Shown here: positions 33,518 to 44,236 of the stretch, one piece after another
Layout of the letters: each line of letters begins with the position of its first letter
Position numbering within the stretch: the first letter of the stretch is position 1
Assembly (NCBI GenBank): GCA_037355855.1
Contig: CM074760.1
Location: forward strand, 4,766,501 to 4,830,500
Length of the DNA stretch: 64,000 nucleotides
Reading direction: 5' to 3'
DNA from: Pseudo-nitzschia pungens
Lineage: Eukaryota > Bacillariophyta > Bacillariophyceae > Bacillariales > Bacillariaceae
The notes under the pieces: model-generated
What the model was told of the DNA's origin: nothing
Databases searched by the model: none
What the model saw: only the letters and a program-made list of their open reading frames with translations
Program-made: the position numbers and the translations under genes

Positions 33518-34883
33518 TCAGTTATGGGATCCTTTCTTTTTGAAGGTCTTCCTGTACTTCCTTCTGTAATCTTTGAGGTCCCTCTCTGAGATATCGATCT
33601 TGTCATCGGAGACCTCGTGGTCTGCTTGGGCTGTGGCCAGTACATAGGAGTACTTGTGGTTGGAGAGTTTCCTTCCCCAGTGGGGTTCGGAGTGTTGCTC
33701 ATTGTCTGAGTCTTCCTTTGCCACAAAATGCTCCTTGAGCAGATTGATGGTTTCCCGGTCAAATTTTCCCTTCTTAGAGGAACCTCCGGTTAGCTTCCAG
33801 CATTTGCCGGCATGGACCTTGCCACAGGTTTTGCACAGTTGCTTGTTGTTGTCCATTGGGTGCTTCTTTTTGTTGGGAGACTTTCCGTGTCCGTGTCCTC
33901 CCCCAGAAGTGGCCTTGGAGTTTTTCTTGGCACTGTTCTGTTTTTCCAGTTCGGTAATGCGCTTTTGTAGTTCTTCCTCCTTTTGGATGGTGGTTTCCAA
34001 GTTTTTGAGTTTATCGATAGTGGTGTTGAAGGAGTGGGCATATGCGTCCCACTCTATATGTTCCAGTTTGTCCCTCTGGGTGTGGGTCATGTTAGAATCC
34101 AGGATTTCCTTCATTTCTGCTTCCGTGAAGCTGGAAGGTGCCATTCCTGTTGCTGCGCCACTTTCCCAGAGACATTCTGGTAGAAAGCTCTGTAGTTCGG
34201 CCATTCGGTTGGCCCAGGAGCGAATGTCATGTTTCATGTTGACGCCAAAGGAGAATGTAGGCTCTCTTGCCGTTCATGTCGTTGCCAAAGATTTTGAGTT
34301 TGAGGGCATGCACGGATTCTTCAATGACGTCCTTCTTGTACTCCTCTGTTTGGTAGTACTGAGTGAGGGCATCTGGTACCCTTTTCTTTGGGATTGGCGG
34401 GTCGAGCTCCTCGGGCTCTGTTTCCTCATCCAACGTTGCTGTAGCAGTCGTTTTGGTTTTCTCGGCTTGGGTGGCTTTGCCCTCCACCATCTCCCTGGTT
34501 GTACCAGAAGGAGATTCTGTTAATGTTTTGGTTTTCCAATTTGCTGGATCCTCTTTTGGACCAGTTTGTTGTTGTGTATCTTGTGCCCCGGCTCAGCGTA
34601 GGAGGACTGGCCTAAGGTCATCTGGACAATGGACAGTGCCTCGTGAGAGAGAATTCTCTGGAGGACATCCAGTTTCTGGTCTCCTTGGAGTTTGTCATTG
34701 CCAGCAATTTTCTGGTCAAAGTCTCTTTTCCAGATAATGAAGAGTTCTGGTCTTTTGGTACCGGTGAGTAAAGGCTACTCCTCCCTTTTTGCTGTCAATG
34801 CTCATCTTCACGGTGGTGGCATCTTCCGGCCAATCCTCTCGTGTGAATTTGAATGGTACCTGTTTGGTTCCTTTAGACGCCAT
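33518..34883 (-). pseudogene. Gypsy gag, minus strand
   Basis: Starts at ATG 34883 (MASKGTKQVPF) and ends at TGA 33518-33520. The frame is broken near 34715 and near 34235, so three pieces must be read in different frames. The C-terminal piece has a coiled-coil-like stretch (LKNLETTIQKEEELQKRITELEK) and a compact zinc knuckle CKTCGKVHAGKC, placing it in gypsy-type Gag. It belongs with the LTR at 35563-35743 and is probably the same family as the pol at 2-1838, because the LTRs match. Confidence 0.82.
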
Positions 34884-35562
34884 GGTGGGTTAATCAGTTA
34901 TCTAATTTAATTTGGTTACACTATTTCTGTTATCTGTTAATTTCAGTCTGGAAATGAGGAAGAATCATTGCCCTAGTTCCTCCAGTTTTTGTTCCGGATT
35001 TTGCTGCTCTCGTGATAACTCGTGTTGTAACTGATTTTGGTTCCATCCATTTCAGTGGTGGGAGTTGTCTCTCTCTTTAGTTCCCGGGAATCCTGTGGTT
35101 CCCCAGAGTTGTTTCTGTTTTTATTTTGTGGGAATCGATTCCTGTGGTTCTCCGGCGTTGCTCCTCTATTAAGCACTCGCCGGGCCGGTCCCACTTCCCG
35201 TTTCCCGTGGGATTCGTGGTGGTTGAGTATTCATTATATACCTCTCCGGATATCCGTATATTTTGGTTTTGGTTGGCATCCCCTCTCTGGTCTGTCCATC
35301 CACTCAGTGTTGGTCCAATTAGTCCACTCACTGGATTTTGTGTCACTTTTTCGACACTTATTTTATTCGATTATTCCTTTTGTCGACCATGGTCCTGTTT
35401 AGGTCCTTAGGCGTCTCTGTTGTTGCTGTTGCTCCATCTAATGGTGCCAACTGCTACTGGGATTATTGTTCCTTAGGCAGTTTCCTTCTCATCGGCTTTT
35501 TCGGCCAACCAAGTGGTTGTTTCTGCTCATGGTCATCAGCGCTCAGCTTGATTTTAAAATCA
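34884..35562 (-). other. Gypsy 5' leader
   Basis: About 680 bp between the LTR and gag, pyrimidine-rich on the plus strand, without a convincing ORF. Next to the LTR the minus strand reads TGATTTTAAAATCAAGCTG, the position of a primer-binding site, but it does not begin with the usual TGG. Confidence 0.6.
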
Positions 35563-35743
35563 TGCCATACCCCAGGTCTACTAGTGAATAGAATAGTAGT
35601 GATATGCAAATTGTGAGCTCTATCAGTAAGTCTATCTGCTATTGGCATCAGCAGTCTCCAAATCAGCGATCCAGAGACTCGCTAATCGTATTTTATTCCC
35701 AGTCCCGAGTGGACTCGTGACTGTATTCCGGTGCACGCCGGCA
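35563..35743 (-). repeat. Gypsy 5' LTR, about 181 bp
   Basis: Inverted homologue of 1857-2046 with the same TGCC...GGCA ends. Similarity is strongest at the 3' part of the LTR (GATATGCAAATTGTGAGC) and at the 5' end (TGCACCGGAATACAGTCACG). The two LTRs are well diverged, so the insertions are old. Confidence 0.72.
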
Positions 35744-35847
35744 CTAGCACCTTGTAGACAGTTACTGGATGCTGATACCTGTATCCCCAGTACAGTTCCC
35801 TACACAGGAGTCTTAGCACAGTCTATAGCACCTTGAATATCTTCACA
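35744..35847 (+). repeat. End fragment of the 12-bp-minisatellite element
   Basis: Matches 56739-56842 (GTTACTGGATGCTGATACCTG ... in shorter blocks: CTACACAGGAGTCTTAGCAC, CACCTTGAATATCTTCA). Only the last 100 bp of that element is present here. Confidence 0.65.
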
Positions 35848-36095
35848 AATGGTTGAATACTTGACAAAATGGGAATGATTTCTGGAGTATGACATCAATG
35901 AGAGATCTTGGAGAGCTTCGTGTTCTTTGCATTGCCATCATTGTCAAGCCGTGCCAATATTGTTCTTCAATTGGTGTGTGTTATGGTCATGTATGTTGTT
36001 GCGTATTGAACATACATACATGTATATCATTTATTTTGAAGTACTTGCAGGCTTAAATTCATCATTTAAGAGCCTTCAGGATCATAAAACTAGAG
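35848..36095. repeat. Relic solo LTR related to the gag-only elements
   Basis: Reads like an eroded copy of the 328/370-bp LTRs: TGGTTGAATACTT, GATGGGAATGATT..TTGAGTATG and AATTCATCATTTAAGAGCCT have direct counterparts at the same order and spacing. Termini are lost. Confidence 0.55.
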
Positions 36096-36660
36096 TATGA
36101 CATGGATGACTAATGCAACCATGGTCTTTGTATTTTATGAGTGCAGGGAATCAAATGCATGATAATTGCAATCTTTTGCCAGTGCTCAGAACCAAATAGA
36201 AGATGATCCCAGTCTTTGGGGAATGCATGGAATCAAATACATGATGATCCCAGTCATTTTTGTATTGCAGTCTTCCTAGAGTGCAGGGACCGCAGTACAC
36301 AATGTAAGGAAATAACTACAGAATGATCTTTGTCTTTTGTGAGTGACTGGGATCAAATAATGGTCCTGGTCTTCTGGCAGTGCAGAGAATTTAAAATAAA
36401 ACGATCCCTGTCTCTTGGGAATGTATGGAGTCAAATACATGATGATCCCAGTATTTTGTGAGCAACTGCAGGGAACCAAACACATGATGATCCTGATCTT
36501 CTGTGAGTGCAGGGAAACAAAAACACCAGCATGCAGAGAATCAAATACATGATCATCCCAGTCTTTCATGAATGCACGGAACCAAATTCATGATGATCCC
36601 TGACTTTTGTGAGTGCAGGGAATTGAATAAACAAGGCTCCCAGTCTTTCAGGACTGCAGG
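36096..36660. repeat. Decayed tandem repeat, unit about 60 bp
   Basis: Recurring phrase 'aatcaaatacatgatgatcc' / 'cagtctttngtgagtgcaggg' about ten times with many differences. Non-coding. Followed by two short CTG runs at 36681-36740. Confidence 0.7.
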
Positions 36661-37240
36661 GGAATGCATACAAGAAAGTGATGCTGCTGCTGCTACTGCT
36701 GTTGTTTATCACAATTGCAAACCTGCTGCTGCTGCTACCAAAAAGCTGTCAGTCAGTCTACTACATTAATCCACTGCACCCACAGGTACTTGTTGAGACA
36801 GCAATTAAAGGGTTGTATTTGTATTAAACTGCACACCCTGTATTGTTTCTATCAATCCATTGCATTCCTTCATTTTTCATATGTAGCAGTCATTATGTTC
36901 ATCCCTACAATCTGCGTGATGTCCATGATTTCATCTTGCACCTCTTGACAATCATGCATCCTGTTGGACATGCCATGCTGCTTTGGCAAATAGACCTTTT
37001 GTGTAAGACATTTTGCTTGCTGGAGACCAATAGGATTATTTTGTCAAGCATGATGGGTATTTCTAGTGAGTATTGTAATTATACTTGTTCGTCTAATAAC
37101 TGTCACGCGACCCAACGCGACCCAACGCAACCTATTTTCAAAAAAATCATGCCTAAATTATGCCACGCGCAACCTTAACCTTTATTTTCGCGAGGTTTCT
37201 TCAAAGTTTTTCTCAACCCCCCCCACCTCGCGACAAAAAT
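36661..37240. other. No gene seen
   Basis: AT-rich unique-looking sequence after two CTG triplet runs. Contains a short CGACCCAACG repeat (37101-37130) and a C-run near 37218. No ORF with recognisable features. Confidence 0.5.
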
Positions 37241-37342
37241 ACTATGCTACCATACCATGCTACCCTATTATGCTACCGTCGGGGTACGGTCATCGTGTAC
37301 GATTTGTACTATAACCAGACGCCTGACCCAGACAGTGACTTA

Positions 37343-38881
37343 ATTAATTAATTAATTAATTAATATACTTATTTAAATAACTTTAATCACCAAAGGTGAA
37401 ACTAAATTACTCAGTCTGTAACCAGACTTTAACGTCGCCTCCATCAGAGAGTCAGGACCCCAAGTGGTAGAACGACAAATTTTTCAAACAAACCTTGAAC
37501 ATCAAGCAGGGAAAAAGACAACCAAGTCCCACAAAATAGGGACCTGAGAGAAAGTGAGATGGGAATGGAGATATTGGGATAAGATCCAGTATCAGAAGGT
37601 AAATGACAGGATGAGAAGCAGGAACAGAAGACAAAACCAAGGTACAAAGTGTAATCAACCCCGAGGTCCAGTAAGCCAGGCTCTGAGGAGAGCAGCCTCT
37701 TGTTGGTATGGCTGCACTGGTTGGACAGGCGCTGCATACTGCTTCCTGGCAAGGTGGATGGTTGCAAGCCACTGCCTCTTGGCAGTCAGGGTGTAACCTT
37801 GTAGGACTTGGAAAGGGGTTTGTAAAAGGGAGTGTGACTGGGGAAGTGCACCAGCTGCACCAATGGCCAATTCAGAGGAAATGGAAGCATAAAGAGATTG
37901 GTGTTGTTCAGCATCAAGGGTTCCCCCAGGACCATGGAGTCGTTCATTCCTATAGGTCCAAAGATCCCAGGAGGTAAGAAAGAACTGATGGATGATAGCT
38001 GTAGCCCCATGTTTGGGAGAGCGCTTGCTTCCAATGTGGGAGTAGTAGTCAGCCTGGATTTGGTACCAGCGAGGAGACCACCTACCAAGAAGCCAGTTGT
38101 GCCAACCAATAGTCCTCTGTGCCCTGACAGCAGAAGCAATTGCAAGGGAGTAGGATGATGGATAAATGCTCTTGCCCTTCCAAACTCTGGTGAGAAGATC
38201 CACAATGGCAACAACCAATGATGGATCAGTTTGTTCAACTTCAAGCCGCTGCTGCAGTGGTCCCGTGAAGGCAGACACACTGTACCTGACAGCCCCAGTG
38301 TCCTTGCAGGAGAGCACATGAGAAACCTTCTCGTTGCCTGCATCACACAATGGGCACCTGGAGTGATCCTGATACTGGTAGTGAAGGAGTTGGCTGCCAA
38401 CACCAATGCATCCAGAAGCAAATTTGACAAACCACCTTTGCATGCCAGGAGGTAAACAGCTTAAAGGCAGACAGATGGGCACACCAATGGATGGAACTCA
38501 AAACAGGTTGTGGAATGGGGATATCATGGTGGGTCTGCCAGTATTGGAGAAGAGGAGGACCCAAAATGGCAACATGCAAAGCATTCTGATCAAACCTTGA
38601 ACACTTGCATCCATTGAGAGAAAAAGCCCAGGGCTCAAACACAAGTCTGGGATAGTGATGGGCAGAAGCTCTATGGACAGAGAGAAATGTCTTTGCCATG
38701 CTGTCAACCTGATGATTGCAAAGGGCCCACCAATCAAGAAAGATTCCAGCTTGATGTCCCTGAACCCACTGAAAGTGCACAGAGATTGGCAGGGCAGAAA
38801 TCATGTTTCTGATGACATAAACATAATCAAAAGACTTCTGGGAAATAACCAAAGGCCAGGATCCCCCAGCCTGTTTGAGAG
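37343..38881 (-). mobile_element. LINE copy C, 5'-truncated
   Basis: Minus-strand insertion corresponding to copy A from about 11609 to the 3' end: the last part of RNase H (VQGHQAG), the CPLC finger, ORF2 terminus (LLRAWLTGP), 3' UTR and a (TTAA)n tail at 37343-37364. It is flanked by the 20-bp duplication CTGACCCAGACAGTGACTTA (37323-37342 and 38882-38901), the signature of target-primed reverse transcription with 5' truncation. The ORF2 remnant is frameshifted near 38460. Otherwise close to copies A and B. Confidence 0.93.
37413..37428 (-). promoter_or_regulatory. LINE 3' UTR stem-loop, copy C
   Basis: Same AGTCTG-GTTA-CAGACT hairpin as copies A and B, read on the minus strand. Confidence 0.6.
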
Positions 38882-38958
38882 CTGACCCAGACAGTGACTT
38901 AGCGTGCGCTGTAGCGCTGTATTCCTGTATGTCTAATAACTGATTTTCGACCATTTTA

Positions 38959-39031
38959 ACAGGCTTAGCAACAGGCTTAGCAACAGGCTTAGCAACAGGC
39001 TTAGCAACAGGCTTAGCAACAGGCTTAGCAA
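38959..39031. repeat. 12-bp minisatellite, six units
   Basis: Six consecutive AACAGGCTTAGC units. The related element at 56631-56708 has six units of the inverse sequence. The apparent 'KPVA' protein repeat here is only its translation. Confidence 0.92.
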
Positions 39032-39590
39032 CAGTCCTATCCTGTTTGGTATGGGTGCTAGCTCCGAAGATACTAGGGTTGTCCCGTACGATTTGTACCA
39101 GTTGTACGTACCCCGAGTATAGCACCGCAATACTGTAGCTAAATGCTACAAGGTTAGGGTTGCTAATGCTACGAAATACTGGAGATGCTAACCTACCATG
39201 ATACCATGCTAAGATACTATGCTACCGCCGGGGTCGGGTCATTGGTGTATAATATGTACTATGACCAGATACCTGACCCAGACAGTTACCCAACGCGCTA
39301 GCACACCTTTGAATCTAATTAATAAGCGGAGCTACGCTACTACGCTACTCCGTACACTACGCTACTCCGTACGCTACCCGTATAATACAGTACTGGAGCT
39401 ACAGAGCTCTATTATCTATGAGTTATCGGAACGCTGTCACGATACGATACAGAGCTGAGCTGCGCTCATCCCCTGTAGCGCTGTAGCGCTGTATCCCCTG
39501 TAGCGCACCCTGTAGTGCTGTATCCCATGTTGCGCTGTATCCCCTGCAGCGCCGTAGCGTAGCGCTCAATATTATTACGGTATTATTATT

Positions 39591-40005
39591 ATTTGGTATC
39601 TTTTACGTCATTATGACAATATGGGTGTCAAAAATGACACGACCCGACGACACCCACCGGTTGAGCCAATCAAAAAATTCGAATTTTTGCAGTACAAACT
39701 GTACAGGAATATCAGTGAAAAAAAAATCGATCCTATTGTAAGGTTTACCGGTAGCTAATCATGTCATTATCTCAATTTTACTTCTAGTATTTATTACTGT
39801 ATTTGGTATCTTTCACGTCATTATGACAATAAAAGGACCCGACCCGACGACACCCACCGGTTGAGCCAATCAAAAAATTCAATTTTTCAGTACAAACTGT
39901 ACAGGAATATCAGTAGAAACATTTGGTATATTTTACGTCATTATGACAATATGGGTGTCAAAAACGACCCGGCCCAACGACACCCACCGGTTTTGCAAAT
40001 CTCTG
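39591..40005. repeat. Three copies of a repeat of about 120 bp
   Basis: TTTGGTATCTTTTACGTCAT..ATGACAATA..CCCGACGACACCCACCGGTT followed (twice) by GAGCCAATCAAAAAATTC..CAGTACAAACTGTACAGG, at 39591, 39803 and 39923. The third copy ends after CACCGGTT. Contains the palindromic CAGTACAAACTGTAC segment. Possibly a small non-autonomous element. Confidence 0.75.
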
Positions 40006-40347
40006 TATTAATTCACTGTATTTTTCTTTTGCAAATCACTGTATTTTAAATCACTGTATTTTGCTCCTTCCCATGGTCACTTTTTTTGTGCTCCACTCAC
40101 TATTTTCTTCAGGAATAACACAAATCACTGCTGTTTCGATTCACAATCCGACTTATTTTGAGTAGAGTTGCTTTATTGCACTCCGTCCCGAGAACGAAGA
40201 GAACCCCTACGGTAGGCTCTTGCTCATTGTATTTTAGTCCAAATAACCTCCTTGAAGTGGAAAAAGAAGGAATACCGATTGGTAGGACTTCAACACGCTC
40301 AAGTTCTTTGTTTTCGCGTCGAAGGATTAAGAAGAGAACGTCAGTGT

Positions 40348-40686
40348 TCTTCAGCAACCCTACTATGATTCATCCCAAACCCCGATCGATTCAGCAACCC
40401 TACTATGATTCATCCCAAACCCCGATCGATTCAGCAACCCTACTACGATTCATCCCAAACCCTGATCGATTCAGCAACCCTACTATGATTCATCCCAAAC
40501 CCCGATCGATTCAGCAACCCTACTACGATTCATCCCAAACCCTGATCGATTCAGCAACCCTACTATGATTCATCCCAAACCCCGATCGATTCAGCAACCC
40601 TACTACGATTTTTCCAAACCCCGATCGATTCAGCAACCCTACTATGATTCATCCCAAACCCCGATCGATTCAGCAACCCTACTACT
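40348..40686. repeat. 40-bp minisatellite, about 8 units
   Basis: Units of CGATTCAGCAACCCTACTAY + GATTCATCCCAAACCYCGAT. Two variants (TATG..CCCGAT and TACG..CCTGAT) largely alternate, implying amplification as an 80-bp dimer. One unit near 40605 has an internal deletion. Confidence 0.92.
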
Positions 40687-40890
40687 CCTTTTTCCGCTGC
40701 TTTTTTACCAGTGTCTGTCCTTTGTCCTTTTTCCTTGTCGGTGCGCCAGGTTTTGGAGTATTCTTAGCAGTAATTAACCTAAATTAAATGTAGTCAAAAA
40801 TTATGGCGCGGACTGAAATGAGTACATACCGGTATGCAAAAAAAAGCAAGCACAAAATGCACATAAAATGTGTGTGGCAAACTTCACAAA

Positions 40891-41690
40891 ATTACTGAAA
40901 TACAATCCGACGGTGAGTGAACTGCATCAAGATTGGGCGGGGGTATCGATCATGGAGTTCACTTCTAACCATGCATTTAATTGCCTGCTTGCTCCTGGTA
41001 GGGAAGAATACACTGAACGCAACTGAAATTAGATGCAATGGTAACTGCAATACGAAAATAGGATGCAACGGCAACTGAAATACAATCGAACCATGCATTT
41101 GATTGCCTGCTTGCTCCTGGTAGGGAAAAACTTCTGAACGCAACTGTAATAAGATGCGACGGGAACTGAATACGAAAATACGATACGATAGGAACTATGA
41201 ATTGTTTCAGAATAGTGTGACATGGATTTTCGCAACCAAATAGACTGATTTTCTCAACCACATACAAATTGTTTTAGAATAGTAGGACGTTGATTTTTCG
41301 CAACCACATAGACTGATTTTCTCAACCACATACGAATTGTTTCAGAATAGTAAGACATTGATTTTCGCAACAGCATAGACTGATTTTCGCAAGCAACCCC
41401 TTATGAATAGTTTCAGGATAGTAGGACATCGATTTTCACAACCCATATTGCGACCCAAACCGTGTGACTACCTTGAACGTAGGGGTTGTGAGACGCAAGG
41501 TGATGCAAACATAGAAGGACATTGATTTTCGCAACCCCATAGACTGATTTTCGCAACCACATAGGAATTGTTTCAGAATAGTAGGACGTTGATTTTCGCA
41601 ACCCCCTAGCGCGACCCGAACCGTGCAATAACCTTGAACGTATGGGTTGTGCAACGCAAGGTGATGCATACATATGTTGTGTTAAATTTG
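40891..41690. repeat. Two interleaved tandem repeat families
   Basis: 40960-41170: two copies of a unit of about 120 bp (ATTGCCTGCTTGCTCCTGGT ... GAACGCAACTG). 41190-41600: a unit of about 72 bp (GAATTGTTTCAGAATAGTAG ... CATAGACTGATTTTCGCAAC) four to five times. A third phrase (CCTTGAACGTAGGGGTTGTG) occurs twice, near 41470 and 41632. Non-coding. Confidence 0.8.
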
Positions 41691-42895
41691 CACACAAATG
41701 AGGTTGCCATGGGGGGTCGCTACGGGGTTGCGTGACATTTATCAGACGTTGTTGTTTTGTTGTTTTGGCATTTTGTGTGTTCCTTGTTGGAATCCACATT
41801 TATGTGTTTGTTGTTGTTGTTGTTGTCAAGATTTGGGCCTTGGCGCTCTATTTGTTGTCTTTTTGATTGAAGAGTCTCAACCCGCTGTACACACATGCTG
41901 TATGCACATGGTAGAATTTTTGATTGGTTGAATTTACTTTTGATGAAAGTAATCTTAGTTACTTTACTGTTTCAGAAAAAAGGACCATTATTCTAAGAGG
42001 GGTGTCTGACACTGCTTTGGCATACGTACTCGTAATTTTATTTTAATTGACACGTACTTGTATTATTACCATTAATTTTTTACACGTACCAGTAGGTGAC
42101 CATCATACTTCGTATTTTTTTATTTTTTGTAGTACATGCAGTTTTCCAAGAGTCTTACTGGCATTTCGCCGAAGATAAAAAAACTTTCTTGGGCTATAGT
42201 AAATTATGTTCCCCTCTATCGACGTTGAACGTGTCTGGATCTCAGCGCAACTCCAATTTTCAGTGCCAGTATAAAGTCATCATTAGTTCTTCCGTGCTTA
42301 TTGAAAAACGTAGTAGTAGTAAATCTTTTAAGGTTTACTACCGGTAAGGCTTACGTAATGATTACAGCAACAACGTTCTGATGATATCCAAAAAGGGAAT
42401 AACATAGTTGTTTTCATCATTTTTCCATCCGTTGAATTATTTTGTAATTGGTGCCCTTCTAAAAGAAAATCTGGATTTAACGGATTTGACGGTATTGGAC
42501 GGTTATTCAACTTTCTTTGATTCTCACACGCCCACAACTTGTGAGGAGTTTTCCTCTTGGCACGAATCAGCCAAATCTGCATTACCAAAATAAAGGATTG
42601 TGTCGTATGTCCCTTCTTTTAAGGGGAGACGGTGCATCGTTCAGACCAGGGTAAAGTAAGGTTTACTTCTCAGCCGTGTTTCAACATTGTTTGGTACGAA
42701 ACGATCTTGTATACCGGGATTTCTTCGACGAAAACCAGATGTCCGCAACACATGTGAAACGACTCGTGTGATACCTAATACATACTCGACTATCAACTCA
42801 CCAAAACGTTGGAATTACCGCACAATTCTGACCGATTTCTGAAAGCTTACTCGAACGGAAAAGAAAAAGTATTTCAATACCTATAACGTCAAGCC
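41691..42895. other. Intergenic, 5' flank of the gene at 42896
   Basis: A (GTT)n run at 41805-41823, AT-rich stretches, and a short open frame at 42408-42593 without recognisable features. No convincing promoter motif. The TAAAGTAAGGTTTACTT inverted motif near 42651 may be incidental. Confidence 0.45.
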
Positions 42896-43459
42896 ATGGT
42901 GTCATCATCGGTATTCAGAGATTTGAATTTCGATTCTTTCTTTCCACTTCGCGCCCGACGTTCAGAGGAAGAGGAGGAGGAGGAGGAGGAGGAAGACTTT
43001 CCAACATGCCAAGCGAAGAATGTGATGTTTGTTGAAAGGGTGAAAGTTGTAGAAATTCCAAGTCTAAAACACTTGACAAAGAAGGAAAAAAAGGTTCTTT
43101 GGTACTCCGATCCAGGAGAAAGTTTTATGAAAAGATCTAGGATGCGACAATTGTTATGTGGGATGGAAGACAGAGACGATTCGAACGATAACGCGGACGA
43201 CGAATATGACTTTGGGTTCAGTCGTTCAGAAGAGAGAATGAGACTTCCTGTTTCGGCAGTGCTGGCGGAGCAAAGAAGCCAACGAGAACTAGGAATAGAA
43301 GATCCCGACTTCATTGCAAAAATATACAAACAGTGTTCAGCACATTCTACAATGAAAGCTCAAATACGAGCGATGCAAGACGAGGAAGAGGCACGGAAAG
43401 AATACATAGCGACACGGAGAAAGTCAAAAACAATATTTCAAAGAATCCGAGAACGATAG
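42896..43459 (+). CDS. Conserved diatom-type hypothetical protein, 187 aa
   Basis: Single uninterrupted ORF starting GCCATGG. N-terminus hydrophilic with a Glu10 run (residues 24-33, from a GAG/GAA microsatellite), then VERVKVVEIPSLKHLTKKEK followed by LWYSDPGE, an Asp/Asn-rich linker, and AVLAEQRSQRELGIEDPDFIAKIY leading to a charged helix. To my knowledge the pattern (V.V.EIP....L.KKEKK.LWYS..E, later VL.EQ..QR..GI.DP..IA..Y) recurs in many uncharacterised diatom proteins; function unknown. No membrane segment or signal peptide. Basic C-terminus (RRKSKTIFQRIRER). An AATAAA lies about 40 bp downstream. It is the only intact non-transposon ORF between 35 and 57 kb. Confidence 0.75.
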   Translation: MVSSSVFRDLNFDSFFPLRARRSEEEEEEEEEEDFPTCQAKNVMFVERVKVVEIPSLKHLTKKEKKVLWYSDPGESFMKRSRMRQLLCGMEDRDDSNDNADDEYDFGFSRSEERMRLPVSAVLAEQRSQRELGIEDPDFIAKIYKQCSAHSTMKAQIRAMQDEEEARKEYIATRRKSKTIFQRIRER

Positions 43460-44156
43460 CACTAGCTCCAGGACATATTGAAAGAAAGCGGGAAATAATA
43501 GAATAAATCGACGAATATGATGATCACGTCGCGATCACTTTGAGGCTCGCACGACCTTCTCAAACTGAATTCTTATCATAGAAGTTGGTGCGGCGCAATT
43601 CTAGATCGAGTGCAGTACAAAAGTTTTGCACTTCCTTCCACCATGATACTACATTATCGACGGGAAAATCCCTTTAATTGAGGTATCTGTGTGCCACATC
43701 CGACAATTGCAGCAAGAATGTCCCTCATAGTAATCGTAGTAACGTCATTCATTTTGTCAGAGGACAAATTTTTGGATTTCTTCTACCGAAGCCGTTTTTT
43801 TTGTCAATCTATGAAGATCGGGCTATGCTGTGACCAATAAAAGGCGGTAAAGACCCTGCATGGTTGCTCCAAGTACCTCTTTTGTTGTCATGTTAAATCA
43901 GTTCTAGTACTACTTTAAGTAGTACTAGTAGTGTGAGTGCTGGTGGTGTGTAGCACCATTGTCAAAGTAGGACTACATCATGGCGCAATCAACCCCTGGC
44001 CTTCACTTGTGCTACTGTGCCCAAGGAAGATTCTTGCTATTCTGGACAATACAAAGGGAGGATTCAAGATGGCAACTAGGGAAAATGCTTGCCTGGGAGT
44101 TTACTTAATTCCTGCATTAGGGACTAAAATTACTTACATGTATCAGGTACAGTATG
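43460..44156. other. Intergenic with a 25-nt palindrome
   Basis: No gene seen. 43904-43928 is CTAGTACTACTT-T-AAGTAGTACTAG, a perfect 12-bp inverted repeat followed by further TAGT repeats. Confidence 0.6.
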
Positions 44157-44230
44157 TGCCATACCCCAGGTCTACTACTGGTTAGAATAGTAGTGATATG
44201 CAAGAAATTGTGAGCTCTAAGGATTAGTCT
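44157..44230 (-). repeat. Gypsy LTR fragment
   Basis: TGCCATACCCCAGGTCTACT..GTAGTGATATGCAA..TTGTGAGCTCT matches the end of the LTRs at 35563 and (inverted) 2046. Truncated where copia coding sequence begins. Confidence 0.7.
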
Positions 44231-44236
44231 AAAAGG

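Larger units (their letters stand above)
37241..39590 (-). repeat. Degraded copy of the 12-bp-minisatellite element, split by LINE copy C
   Basis: 37241-37342 and 38882-39590 together resemble the reverse complement of 56200-56740: the 12-bp repeat block, CGTACGATTTGTACC, TAGCATTAGCAACCCTAACC, the CCCCGGCGGTAGC box and GCGCTAGCACAC all occur in inverted order. It is more diverged than the copy at 55910. Near 39465-39560 it adds GTAGCGCTGTATCCC repeats. Confidence 0.65.

Noticed and set aside
35397..35450. Another copy of the shared leader module in the gypsy leader
   Set aside because: Only the TTGTTGCTGTTGCT stretch is similar; too short and low in complexity.
38930..39125. Protein with KPVAKPVAKPVA repeats
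   Set aside because: Translation of the 12-bp minisatellite joined by chance to LINE copy C sequence.
42328..42593. Small ORFs upstream of the host gene
   Set aside because: Short, no recognisable domain, poor start context; left as intergenic.
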